DNA from: DATBSL01 sp963729875
Lineage (GTDB): Bacteria; Acidobacteriota; Vicinamibacteria; Fen-336
Assembly (NCBI GenBank): GCA_963729875.1
Contig: CAVSPR010000007.1
Location: forward strand, 124,001 to 188,000
DNA: 64,000 bases
Direction: 5' to 3'
Made by a program: the position numbers and the translations under genes. Shown here in pieces: positions 30,111 to 40,203 of the stretch; position 1 is the first letter of the stretch; each line of letters starts with the position of its first letter. The notes under the pieces are model-generated. The model searched no databases. It saw only the letters and a program-made list of their open reading frames with translations, and was not told the DNA's origin.

Positions 30111-31668
30111 CTACAGCAGCGGCTCGATCGGGAGCAGCGAGTAGAACCAGGCGAGGAAGCGCTGCCACCAGCTGCTCCTCGGCTCCGACGAGAAGCGCAC
30201 CTCGCGGCCGTCGCCCCGGCCGGTCCACTCCGTCTCCGTCGCGCCCGACGGCTCCCGGCGCAGCCCGACGCGGAACGCGCCCGACGCCAGAACGGTCTCG
30301 AGCCCGTGGCACAGGCGCGCGGCCAGTTCGGGCGCCTCGACCACGAACCCGACCTCGGTGTTCGTGAAGGCCGAGCGCGGGTCGAGGTTCATCGAGCCGA
30401 CGAAGAACCCCGGCAGTCGAAGACCAGGACTTGCCGTGCAGCGCGGCGCGCGCCGGCCGCTGCCAAGGGACTTGTCCTCGTCGCTCCGGCTCTCGAGCCG
30501 GCGCCCTCGCGGCCGGGCCGGACTACTCGTAGACCTCCATGCCCGCCTCGAGCAGGTCGCGCCGGTACTTCCGGTACGCCGCGAACACGGCGGCCACGTC
30601 GGTGGACGCCAGCGAGTTGGTCAGCGACCCGAACCCCGACGCCGCGTTCGCGGAGCTCGCGCAGAGCCTCCACCCCTTCTTCCCGGGCACGAAGTAGGGC
30701 GACACCAGCACGACCTGCGCGCGCGGGCGGTGAACTCCGGCATCAGCTGTGGCAGGAGGTTCTTCGAGCGATCCCCGTCGGGCCGCTCCACCTTGGCCGG
30801 GTCGTCGGCCCGTACGTCGACGCGCGCCGCAACGAACGAGATCTTGCCGGCGCGCAGCTGCTCGGCCAGGGCGCTGTCGCGCAGCGCCTGCCCGTAGGCC
30901 TGGCCCTCCTGCTTGCTCTGGAGCTCCCGCAGCGACGCGAGCGCCCGGACCCCCCGTCCGGCGCTGGGCCGCGTCCGGAGCTCCGTGATCCCGTAGACGA
31001 CCGGGCTGTTCCAGTAGCGGTCGAACTCGTCGGAGACGTCTTCACCCGGCCCCGACCGTCAGCGCGTCGAGGTCGCCGAAGTCGAGCTCCGGGTGGCCTC
31101 GAAGTACTCGTCGCCGATGTTGCGCCCGCCCACGATCGCCATCTGGTTGTCGGCGGTGATGGTCTTGTTGTGCATGCGCCGGTTGGTGCGCGAGAAGTCC
31201 TCGGCCATGCCGAGCGTCGCGCGTGGAACGCGAGGCGATCGGGTTGAACAGCCGCACCTCGACGTTCGGGTGCCCGTCCAGGAGCAGCAGGTCGTCGTCG
31301 TTCGGCGAGGAGCCGACGTCGTCGATCAGCAGGCGCACGCGCACGCCACGGTCGGCGGCCCTCAGCACCGCGGAGGCCAGGAGCCGGCCGGTCGTGTCGT
31401 TGTGCCAGATGTAGTACTGGGCGTCGATGCTGCGTTCGGCCGCTGCCACGAGCGCCAGCCGCGCCAGGAACGCGTCCGGGCCTCGCGCCATCAGGTGCAC
31501 GCCGGACGTTCCCTGAAGCTCGCCGATCGCCCGCGCCGCGACCCGACCCAGCAATGTCTCGGACGTGTCGGCCAGCACGTAGGACGGGGTGATGGTACGC
31601 GCCTTTGGCAGGCTGGCGCACCCCGCAAGCGCCAGGGAGAGGAGCCCGACGAAAGCCCGCCGCATCAA
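30111..31668 (-). pseudogene. phospholipase D / cardiolipin-synthase-like lipoprotein, reading frame broken several times
   Basis: The N-terminus MMRRAFVGLLSLALAGCASLPKA is a lipoprotein signal with lipobox Cys. The first PLD domain is continuous: RSIDAQYYIWHNDTTGRLL, then the first HKD motif in MHNKTITADNQMAIVGGRNIGDEYF, which already lies in another frame. Later pieces in further frames are DEFDRYWNSPVVYGI, MLVSPYFVPGKKGW and the second HKD region LHGKS followed by GSMNLDPRSAFTNTEVGFV, ending at 30111. At least four frame changes are needed, but all pieces are in order, so this looks like one gene with base errors rather than a decayed gene. The intact protein would resemble ClsC/YmdC-type cardiolipin synthases. 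It begins 10 bases after the L,D-transpeptidase gene. Confidence 0.75.
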
Positions 31669-31678
31669 TCTCCCTGTG

Positions 31679-33380
31679 CTAGCTCTTGCGCGGGTAGGGG
31701 TAGCCGTGACCCAGGGCCTTGTCGAGCTGCGCGTCGTGGCCGTAGTAGTCGTGGGCGAAGTACACGACGCCTTTCGAGTCCACGTAGGCCGTGTCGTAGA
31801 AGATGAAGACGGTCAGCTTCTCCTTCAGGTTGACCTGGGTCGGCCGGGGAGCCCTGCATCGCGGCGTCGATCCTCTCCCGGGTCCACTGCGGGTCTGTGC
31901 GCAGCACCCACTCGGCGAGGTGAGCCGGGTCCTCGAGCCGGATGCACCCGTGGCTGAAGTCGCGGCGGGCGCGGGCGAAGAGCGACTGCGCGGGTGTCCC
32001 GTGCATGTAGACGTTCTCGGAGTTCGGGAAGATGAACTTGGCGAGGCCGAGCGAGTTCTTCTCGCCCGGCTTCTGACGCACGAAGAGCTTCCCGGCGGCG
32101 ACGTTGTCGAGGCTCTCCGGGGTGGGCGGGGAGCGCCGGGGCGCCCTCGTCGCCGCTGGCCACGATCTCCATGTCCTGGCGCTCGAGATAGGACGGGTCG
32201 CGTCGCGCGTGGGGAACGATCTCGTCGCGGACGATGCTCGGGGGCGGGCTCCAGTAGGGCCGGAAGATCACGTACTCCATCTGCTCGACGAAGATCGGCG
32301 TCTCGTGGCCCGAGCGACTTGCCGACACCATGTTCATGCGCAGCGGCTCGTCCGGCTGGGCGGGGTCGTAGGCCCACAGGCGAAAGAGCGGCACATTGAC
32401 GAAGACGTACGGCTGCTTGACGCATCTTCGGGAAGCCAGCGCACGCGCTCCAGGGCCAGCTCGATCTGCCGCACGCGGGTGGCCGCGGGAACGTCGAGTG
32501 CCTCGATCGGGCCGGGCCCGATCACGCCGTCGGGCTCGAGGGCGTGACGGCCCTGGAAACGCTTCACTGCGTCCACGAGCGCGCCGGCATAGCGGGGCGT
32601 GCCGTCGGCGGGGCCCCGGGCGCCGGGGCGTCCGCGGGAAGGTCGCCGAAGGTGCGCAGCCGCGAGGCGAGGGCCGTCACACCCGCCCAGGGCTTGCCCG
32701 GCTCGACCTTCTTCGGCCCGGCGGCGAGCGCCGGCACGGGCTCGGGGTCGCCGGCGGCGGCGAGCGCACGGTAGTCGGCGAGGGCCTTCACGAGGCGGCG
32801 GTAGACGGGGAACTGGGGCTCAGCGGCGGCGACGGCGGCAGGAAGACCGCCCGCGTCGCGCGCGGCGCGCAGCACGGCCGCCAGGTCGAGAAGCTTGGCG
32901 CGTCACGTCGTAGTCGAAGCCGACGAGGCGCGGGTCGACCCGCTCCCAGTGGGCCGCCTGGAGGAGCCGCATCGCGGCGACGGTCAGCGCCTACGTCGAA
33001 GAGGGCGCGGTCGGCGGAGGAGGTCCCGAGCCCGACTCCAGGGCCTCCCACTTCGCGGCCAGCGGCCCGGCGTCGTAGTCGGCGGGGTCGAGACCCACCG
33101 CATCGCAGCGGGCGATCGTCTCCAGCGCCCCCGCGAGCGCCGGGTGAGGCCTGATCGCCGGCGAACCAGAATAGACCGTCGGGCTCGGCCGCGTAGAGGG
33201 CCTTGAGGTGCGGCGCGGCGCCCGGTCACCTCGGGCCAGGTGAGCCAGGGGTGCCGGCCGATTCGATCACCCCCTGCACGGCCGCCTGGACCTCGGGCGA
33301 CGGCGGGCCCGCGGGCTCGGCCGGGGCCTGGGGGACGGCACGCGCCTATACCTCTCTTTCGGCGCCTTGGCAGCTCGCGG
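31679..33380 (-). pseudogene. L,D-transpeptidase (YkuD domain, LdtD/YcbB type), reading frame broken many times
   Basis: Pieces in order on the minus strand give a full YcbB-like protein. N-terminal pieces are GRHPWLTWPEV and LKALYAAEPDGLFWFAGDQ, then FPVYRRLVKALADYRALA. A peptidoglycan-binding part follows (DAVKRFQGRHALEPDGVIG, TRVRQIELALERVRWLPED), then VPLFRLWAYD and the YkuD domain. The catalytic site is intact: YMHGTP with the downstream DFSHGCIRLEDP, whose Cys makes the thioester with the donor peptide. The C-terminus ends GYPYPRKS at 31679. The enzyme would form 3-3 cross-links in peptidoglycan. The exact start near 33380 is not resolved, because the sequence upstream is poor. Confidence 0.75.
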
Positions 33381-33830
33381 GCGGCGTGAGGCGGCCGAGC
33401 GCTGGGCTCAACGCCGTACCCCCCACGGCGCGCAGTGAGAACCCGTCTGGGGATTCCGATATATTCACGCCTCGTTTCACTTCTGCTCGTAGTCTGGCCT
33501 AGACATCGGTCGTCGGGGTCGGGGCGCAAGGCCGGAAAACGCAAGCCGCATTGTGCAAAATCCCTTCTTCCGCCAGGTGCGGGGCGGCTATCCAAAGCAA
33601 GCTGCCAAGCGCCGGGGGGGCTCGTGTAGACATAAAATAGTGGGTCAAACCGACGGGCGCAAATAAGACCCGCCACAAAAGCTGGGGGCTCTTGCGGCGC
33701 TCCTTGGGCGCTAAGGAGGGCCTAAGGCTCCGTTAAATTCCCCTACCTGAGTCGGGCGAAGGAACTGATGTGAAATGTCGTCGAGCGGCGCTAAATAAAA
33801 AAAAAAAAAAAAAAACCGACTCAAATTCGT
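33381..33830. other. gene-free, unusually low-GC stretch of doubtful sequence quality
   Basis: About 450 bases between the divergent transpeptidase and MepK-like genes. The base composition is clearly less GC-rich than the neighbours, with many short homopolymers and no open frame that looks like protein. A promoter region for both genes belongs here. The quality of this stretch is suspect because both flanking genes are full of frame changes. Confidence 0.5.
33797..33815. repeat. 19-base poly-A run
   Basis: Nineteen consecutive A residues follow CTAAAT. No other run of this kind occurs in this GC-rich window. It may be a sequencing or assembly artefact. Confidence 0.95.
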
Positions 33831-34382
33831 CACCACCCCCACCGCGCGACGCCTCTTCCTCCAGGGGACTGGGGGGGGGGCCTTGGCCGCCTGCGGCGGT
33901 GGTCCCCGGGTCGGGGGTGCTGGCCGGCGCCGGGGAGGAACGGCTTCTCTCCTTCTTCTCCACACCCACACCCACGAGCGCCTCACCGTGCCCTACTTCG
34001 CCGACGGCGCCTACCTGCCCGAGGGGCTCTCGACCCTCTACGTCGTTCCTCCGGGACTTCCGGACCGGGGACGAGCACCCGATCGACCCGGCGCTCTTCG
34101 ACGTCCTGAACGACCTCCGCCTCGCCACCGGCACGAAGAGCCCGTTCCAGGTCATCTCCGCTTACCGCTCGCCGCAAACAAACGCCTCGGCTGCGGGAGC
34201 ACAGCCGGGGTGTGGCACAGGGCTGCCTGACCTGCAGGGGCGCGCCATCGACGTGCGCCTCGCCGACGTCGGCTCCGCCTTCGTTGCGCGACGCCGCGGT
34301 CGAGCTGCAGCGCGGCGGCGTCGGCTACTACCGCGGCCCCGACTTCGTCCACGTGAAGACCGGCCGCGTACGACGCCGGTAG
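33831..34382 (+). pseudogene. DUF882 peptidase M15-like (YcbK/MepK type) murein endopeptidase, frame broken
   Basis: Joined across frames, the protein reads RRLFLQGTGGGALAACGGG (a Tat-like signal), LLLLHTHTHERLTVPYFADGAYLPEGLSTLYV, then LRDFRTGDEHPIDPALFDVLNDLRLATG and FQVISAYRSPQTN. GRAIDVRLADVG and YYRGPDFVHVKTGR follow, ending at TAG 34380-34382. These are the conserved DUF882 blocks; the HxH-type zinc ligands include His in HVKTG and Asp in GRAIDVR. The expected upstream His (SxHxxGRAID) is read as Asp, which could be a base error. E. coli MepK cleaves 3-3 cross-links made by L,D-transpeptidases, and here it is divergent from such an enzyme. The true start is unclear. Confidence 0.7.
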
Positions 34383-34476
34383 GTCTGCACGCGACGGCGC
34401 GGACCTCCCGCCCTGCCCGCGCGTTCGGGAACGCGGTAGAATCCGCCCCCAAGAACCCAAGCCAGGGGAAGACTCC

Positions 34477-37112
34477 ATGGGCCTCGCCTCCGGGCAGCGC
34501 TCGGACCCTACGAGATCGTCGCTCCGCTCGGGGCCGGCGGCATGGGCGAGGTGTACCGCGCCCGCGACGCGCGCCTCGGCCGCAACGTCGCGGTCAAGGT
34601 CCTGCCCGAGGACATCGCCGACGACGCGACTCGCCCGCGGTTCGAGCTCGAGGCCCGCGCTCGCGCCCTCTCCCACCCGAACATCCTCTCCATCTTCGAC
34701 ACTCGCCACAAGAGGGCGAAGCGGGCCTACGTGGTCATCGAGCTGCTCGAGGGCGAGACGCTGCGCGCGCGCCTCGCGCGGGCCCCCTGCCCCGCGGAAG
34801 GCCGTCGAGATCGCGGCGCAGGTGCCGACGGGCCTCGCCGCGGCGCACGAGAAGGGCATCGTCCACCGCGACCTGAAACCCGAGAACATCTTCCTGACCG
34901 GCGACGGGCGCGTGAAGATCCTCGACTTCGGCCTCGCGCGCCGATCCGGTCCGGACGCGGCCGGCGACGAGCCGCTCGCCGACCGCCGCGGCACCGACGA
35001 GCCCGGGCGGTGCTCGGCACGGTCGGCTACATGGCTCCCGAGCAGGTCCGCGGCGAGCCGGCCGACCGCCGCGCGGACATCTTCGCGCTCGGCGCGGTCC
35101 TGTTCGAGATGCTGACCGGCCGCCGCGCCTTCCAGGGCCGCAGCTCGGCCGAGATGCTCAGCCCATCCTGAGCGACGAGCCTCCCACCGCGCCGGACACG
35201 GACCCCCGCCCCGACGGCCCTCGAGCTGATCGTCCGCCACTGCCTCGAGAAGAGCCCCGACGAGCGCTTCCAGTCGGCGCGCGACCTCGCCTTCCACCTC
35301 GACAGTCTCGACGCCTCGGCCAGGCCAGCGGGGCACGGTGCTGCCGGTGGCGCCGACGACGCGGCGGCGCTGGGGCTACTCCCCGGCCGCGCTGGCACGG
35401 GCCGCGCGGCCCTTCGCCGCGGGCGCGTTCCTCGCCGGGCACCGCCTCGGCGGTGGAAGCGGGGAGACGACTCCTCGTCCCCTTCTCCTTCCACCAGCTG
35501 ACCGACGCCTCCGGGCGAGGAGCGCTCGGCGCAGCTCGGCCCCAATGGGAAGACCTTCGTGTTCACGAGCGAGGCCGCGGGCAACGTCGAACGTGTACCT
35601 GCAGAGAGGTCGGCGGACGCAACCCGATCAACCTGACCGCCAGACAGCCCGGCCGACGACACCGCGCCCCAGCCTTCTCCCCCGACGGCGAGCGCATCGC
35701 CTTCCGCTCCTCGCGCGACGGGGGCGGGATCTTCGTCATGGGCTCGACTCGGCGAGTCGGTGAAGCGGCTCACGCGCGAGGGCTACGACCCCGCTCTGGT
35801 CGCCCGACGGCACGGCGCATCGTCTACTCGACGCGGGACGGCCAGAACCCGTGGAGCCGCGAGTCCGACGCCCGGCTGCGCGTGTTGCCGGCGGCGGGCG
35901 GCGAGGCGCGCGACCTGATACGGGACCGCGACGCCGTCCAGCCCTCGTGGTCCCCGGACGGGGCGCTTCGTCGCCTTCTGGGGGCTGAGCGGCGCCAGCG
36001 GCCAGCGCGACATCTGGACGGCGGCGGCCGACGGCTCCTCCCCGCCGGTGGCCCTGACGAGCGACGCGGCCATCGACTGGGACCCCGTGTGGTCGCCCGA
36101 CGGGAGGAGCCTCTACTTCGCGAGCGAGCGCGGCGGGGCGATGAACGTCTGGCGCGTGGGGATCGACGCACGCACGGGCGGCGTGCGGGGCGAGCCCGAG
36201 CCCGTGACGACGCCCTCGCGCGTGGCGGGGTCGATCAGCCTCTCGCGCGACGGGCGCCAGATGCTCTACGTGAGCGCGGAGATAGCGCTCCGTCATCCAG
36301 CGCCTCGGCCTCGACCCCGCGAGGGGCACCGTGCGCGAGCCCGCGCGGCCCGCCCTCCAGGCCTCGCGCGTCATCTACACGCAGGACATCTCGCCGGACG
36401 GGCAGTGGATCGCGTTCACCAACCAGGGCGTGCGGGAGGACCTCTACGTCGTCGGCGCCGAGCGGCAGCGGCTACCGACAGCTGACCGACGAGGACGTTC
36501 CGGGACCGCGGGCCCCGCTGGTCGCCCGACGGCAGCCGCATCGCCTTCTACAGCGACCGCTCGGGCCGGTACGAGGTGTGGGTGATCCGGCCCGACGGCA
36601 GCGGGCTCGAGCAGTTGACGAAGACCGAGGGCCTCGCCCGCTGGCTCCCGGAGTGGTCGCCGGACGGCTCCCGAATCGCCACGACCGACGGCCGCGACAG
36701 CTGGATCACCGACATCTCGAAGCCCCTCGCGGAGCGCCGGTCGGAGCCGCTCCCCCACCGCGAGGGGCACGCGCTCTACCCGCGCTCCTGGTCGCCCGAC
36801 GGCACGACGCTCGCCGGGGACCTCGAGTTCTACGTCCTTCCCTCGAGCGTCACGATGCTGTTCGACATCGCCAGCCGGCAGTACCGCGAGCTGCCCGAGG
36901 GTCGCGGCACGCCGGAGTGGATGAGCGACGGCCGGCGGCTCGTCGTGGCACAGCGCGATCGGCTCGTGGTGCTCGACACCCGCACCGGCCGGGCCACGCC
37001 CCTCGCCGAGGCGAGGGCCCACTGCCCCAGCCTCTCGCGCGACGATCGCTGGCTGACCTACATCGAGCACCACGACGACGCCGACGTCTGGCTGGCCGGC
37101 TTCGAGCGCTGA
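34477..37112 (+). pseudogene. Ser/Thr protein kinase 3 with propeller, reading frame broken many times
   Basis: ATG 34477 (MGLASGQR) has GGGGAAG upstream. One base is missing near 34499, after which YEIVAPLGAGGMGEVYRARDA, VAVKVLPEDIAD and HPNILSIFD follow in the next frame. HRDLKPENIFL and DFGLARR lie in the first frame again, and GYMAPEQVRGEPADRRADIFALGAVLFEML in the second. The propeller part has AIDWDPVWSPDGRSLYFASERG, DISPDGQWIAFTNQG, WSPDGSRIATTDG and ends YIEHHDDADVWLAGFER at 37112. At least six frame changes are required. All kinase motifs are present in order, so the gene was probably intact in the organism. It is followed by an RluA gene 56 bases on. Confidence 0.8.
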
Positions 37113-37168
37113 GCCGGCCCCGACGGTGGTAGGCTCGGGGAGCTTGACGGAAACGGCCACCCTCCCCC

Positions 37169-37876
37169 GTGCTGCTGCACCAGGACCACGATCTCGTCGC
37201 GGTCGCCAAGCTCCCCGGCGAGCCCGTCATTCCCGCCCGGGGCGAGCCCGTCTCCGCCTGTCTCCAGAAGCGCCTGGAGCGCGAGCTCGGGCGCCGCCTG
37301 TTCGTGGTGCACCGGATCGACCGGGACGCCTCGGGGGTGGTCGTGTTCGCCCTGAACGCCGACGCTCACCGGGCGGTGAGCCTCGCCTTCGAGCACCGGC
37401 AGGTGACGAAGTCCTACGTCGCCTTCGTGGCCGGCTCCCTCGATCCGGCGCGCGGGCGCATCGACACTCCTCTCCACGGCGCGCGGAAGGGCAAGACGCG
37501 GCCGGCCCGGCCGGGCGAGCCGGGGGCGCAGCCGGCGACGACCGAGTACGCGACCCGCAGGCGCTGGTTGCTCGGCGCGGCCACGGTCTCGCTCGTCGAG
37601 GCTCACCCCGTCACGGGGCGCCACCACCAGATCCGGGTGCACCTCCGCTCGGCGGGAGCGCCGATCCTCTTCGACCCGCTCTATGGCCGCGGCCTCGTGC
37701 CCGAGGCGCTCGCCGGGGTCCCGTGCGAACGGCTCGCCCTGCACGCGCGCCGCATCGACCTGCCCTCGCCCCGCGGCGGCGGCCGGGTGATCGTCGAGGC
37801 GCCCCTGGCACCCGACCTCGCCGCCCTCGAGGAGTGGCTGGACGCGAGCGGGCAGGGGCACACGATCGGCGCGTGA
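37169..37876 (+). CDS. RluA-family pseudouridine synthase
   Basis: An intact 235-residue enzyme from GTG 37169. It opens LLHQDHDLVAVAKLPGEPVIPARGE and has the catalytic block VVHRIDRDASGVVVFALN with the family Asp. TKSYVAFVAG, PVTGRHHQIRVHLRSAGAPILFDPLYG and LALHARRIDLP follow. No S4 domain is present. The family makes pseudouridine in rRNA or tRNA; the target site cannot be told. It lies between kinase 3 and the RlmI-like gene (10 bases after), in an apparent RNA-modification unit. Confidence 0.9.
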   Translation: MLLHQDHDLVAVAKLPGEPVIPARGEPVSACLQKRLERELGRRLFVVHRIDRDASGVVVFALNADAHRAVSLAFEHRQVTKSYVAFVAGSLDPARGRIDTPLHGARKGKTRPARPGEPGAQPATTEYATRRRWLLGAATVSLVEAHPVTGRHHQIRVHLRSAGAPILFDPLYGRGLVPEALAGVPCERLALHARRIDLPSPRGGGRVIVEAPLAPDLAALEEWLDASGQGHTIGA

Positions 37877-37886
37877 GGCGAAGCGC

Positions 37887-39070
37887 GTGAGCCACCGCGG
37901 CCTCGTCCTCCCGCCGGCGGCGGTCGCCTTCGTCGAAAAGGGCGGGCGCGACCTGCTCCTCGGCCTCGCCGGGGTATCAGGACCGGTCGAGGCCGCCCAG
38001 CCGCTGCGGCTCGTGGGGCCGTCGGGGCAGCCGCTCGGCCTGGCCCTCGCCGACCCCGAGAACGAGAGGCTGCGCGTCGTGGCGCCGGCCGGCGAGGCCG
38101 TGGAGGCGATCGGCCCTGCATTCTTCGGCGCCCGCGTCGAGCGCGCGCTCGCCCTCCGCCGCTCGCTCGGCCTCGTCGGGGAGCGCGCGGCCTTCCGCCT
38201 CGTCCACGGCGCGGGCGACGGGCTGCCCGGCTTCTCCGCCGACGTCCTCTCGCCCTGGGCCGTCGTGTACGTCTACGCCCGCGCCTTCGTTCCCCACGGC
38301 CAGCTCCTCGCGCAGGCCGCGATCGAGCAGGCGGGCCTGCGAGGCGCGGTGGTGAAGGTCCGGAGCCGGGGCGCGGCGAGCCAGCAGCGGGTCCGGCAGG
38401 AGATCGTGGGCGAGGTGCCCCCGCCGACGCTGGTCGTCGAGGAGCGCGGCGTCCCCTTCGAGGTGCACCTCGACCGCGGGCTCAACACGGGCCTCTTCAC
38501 GGACATGCGCGAGCACCGCCACGGCCTCGTCCGCTTCGTGGCGGGCCGCTCGGTGCTGAACACCTTCGCCTACACCGGCACGCTCTCCGCGGTCGCGGCG
38601 CGCGCGGGGGCCTCGGAGGTCGCGAGCGTGGACCTCTCCTCGGGCGTTCTCAACTGGGCCCGGGACAACTTCCGCCTCAGCGGCCTCGACCCCTTCGACC
38701 CCCGCTTCGAGTTCGCCGCGAGCGACGCCGGCCGGTTCCTCGAGGAGGCGGCCGCGGCCGGCCGGCGCTTCGACGTGGCGCTCGTCGACCCTCCCGCCTT
38801 CTCCGCGGCGCGCGGGGCGACCTTCACGATCGATCGGGACTACCCCGCGCTCGTGGCCGGGGCCTGTCGCGTCCTCTCCCCGGGAGGCCTTCTCGGCTCG
38901 CTTGCAACGCGCGTACGAGCTCGCTCCTCGCGCTGGCGGAGGCGGGGTTCCGCGGCGCGGGGAAAGACGCGGCTCTCCTCGAGACGGGCGGGCTGCCCCC
39001 CGACCACCCCACGATCCTCGCGCAGCCCGAGGACCGCTACCTGCAGGTCGGCCTCTTCCGCGTCGCGTGA
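37887..39070 (+). CDS. class I SAM-dependent rRNA methyltransferase, RlmI-like, one frame change
   Basis: Starts at GTG 37887. The N-terminal part (to about residue 80) looks like a PUA-type RNA-binding region; the family block GERAAFRLVHGAGDGLPGFSADVL follows. The methyltransferase core has LDRGLNTGLFTDMREHR, VLNTFAYTGTLSAVAARAGASEVASVDLS (SAM site) and VALVDPPAFS, the NPPY-like motif. The frame breaks near 38900, where one base seems lost: the C-terminus LACNARTSSLLALAEAGF continues in the next frame, ending at TGA 39068-39070. RlmI methylates a cytosine in 23S rRNA; the exact site here is not known. Confidence 0.85.
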
Positions 39071-39183
39071 GCGGCCGCGGTGACCCGGCTCACGGGCCGG
39101 GGCCCGAGGCGCGGCGCTGGCGACGGACCGCCCCCCGGCCCCCCCGGTTCGGCCTGTAGACTTCGGCTCACGGAGGTGCAGCC

Positions 39184-40198
39184 ATGAGTCCGTTGCTTCC
39201 CACGCGCCAACTGGGCAAGGACGGTCCCGCGATCACCACGGTCGGCTTCGGCGCGTGGGCGGCAGGGGGCGGCGGGTGGGCGTTCGCCTGGGGCCCGCAG
39301 GACGACGCGGAGTCGGTCGCCGCCATCCGCCACGCGGTCGCGCGGGGCGTCAACTGGGTCGACACCGCGGCCGTGTACGGCTACGGCCACTCCGAAGAGG
39401 TCGTCGGCCGTGCTCTCGCCGGGATCCCACCCTCCGAGCGCCCGCTCGTCTTCACGAAGTGCGGGCTGCGCTGGAACGACCAGGACCGCATGGCCGCTCC
39501 CGTCGCGCGACTCGCGCCCCGCGCGCGTGCGCGAGGAGTGCGAGGCGTCGCTGCGCCGGCTCGGCGTCGAGGCGATCGACCTCTACCAGTTCCACTGGCC
39601 CGACCAGACGGGGACGCCGGTCGAAGACTCGTGGGGCGAGATGCTGCGCCTCGTGGACGAGGGCAAGGTCCGCTGGCCGGGCCTCTCGAACTACGACATC
39701 GCCCTCCTCGAGCGCTGCGAGAAGATCCGGCACGTGACGTCGCTCCAGCCGCCCTTCTCGATGGTCCGGCGGGACGTGGGCGGGGCGGAGGTGCCGTGGT
39801 GCGCCGCCCACGGCACCGGGGTGATCGTCTACAGCCCGATGCAGTCGGGGCTGCTCACCGACTCGTTCACCGCGGAGCGCGCCACCTCGTTCCCGGCCGA
39901 CGATTGGCGCCGCCTCTCGCCGCACTTCCAGGCGCCGAAGCTCCAGCAGAACCTCGACCTGCGCGACGCCCTCCGGGAGGTCGCGGCGAAGCACGGCGTG
40001 TCGGTGGCCGCCGTGGCCGTGGCCTGGACGCTGGCCTGGCCCGGGGTGAGCGGCGCCATCGTCGGCGCCCGCCGCCCGGGGCAGGTCGACGGCTGGCGCG
40101 CGGCCGCGAGCCTGCGGCTGGACGCGTCCGACCTCGCCACGATCGTCGCGGCGATCGGGCGCACGGGCGCGGGATCGGGACCGACGACGCCGGCGTAG
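39184..40198 (+). CDS. aldo/keto reductase, one frame change
   Basis: The protein opens LPTRQLGKDGPAITTVGFGAWAAGG and has the tetrad residues in NWVDTAAVYGYGHSEEVVGRAL (Asp and Tyr) and VFTKCGLRW (Lys). The frame breaks near 39515: VREECEASLRRLGVEAIDLYQFHWPD, with the active His, continues in the next frame. NADPH-binding residues are in the C-terminal AWTLAWPGVSGAIVGARRPGQVDG. It should reduce a sugar aldehyde or ketone with NADPH in the cytoplasm. GGAGGTGCAGCC precedes ATG 39184. It converges on the DUF1080 gene, 5 bases apart, at the edge of the carbohydrate region. Confidence 0.9.
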
Positions 40199-40203
40199 GC
40201 TCG

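Noticed and set aside
33420..33505. Loose similarity to an Illumina adapter end (GTCTG, CTCGT and CTTCTGCT pieces) before the poly-A run
   Set aside because: The match needs several gaps and mismatches, and the A19 run is about 300 bases away, so it could be chance. Read mapping would decide.
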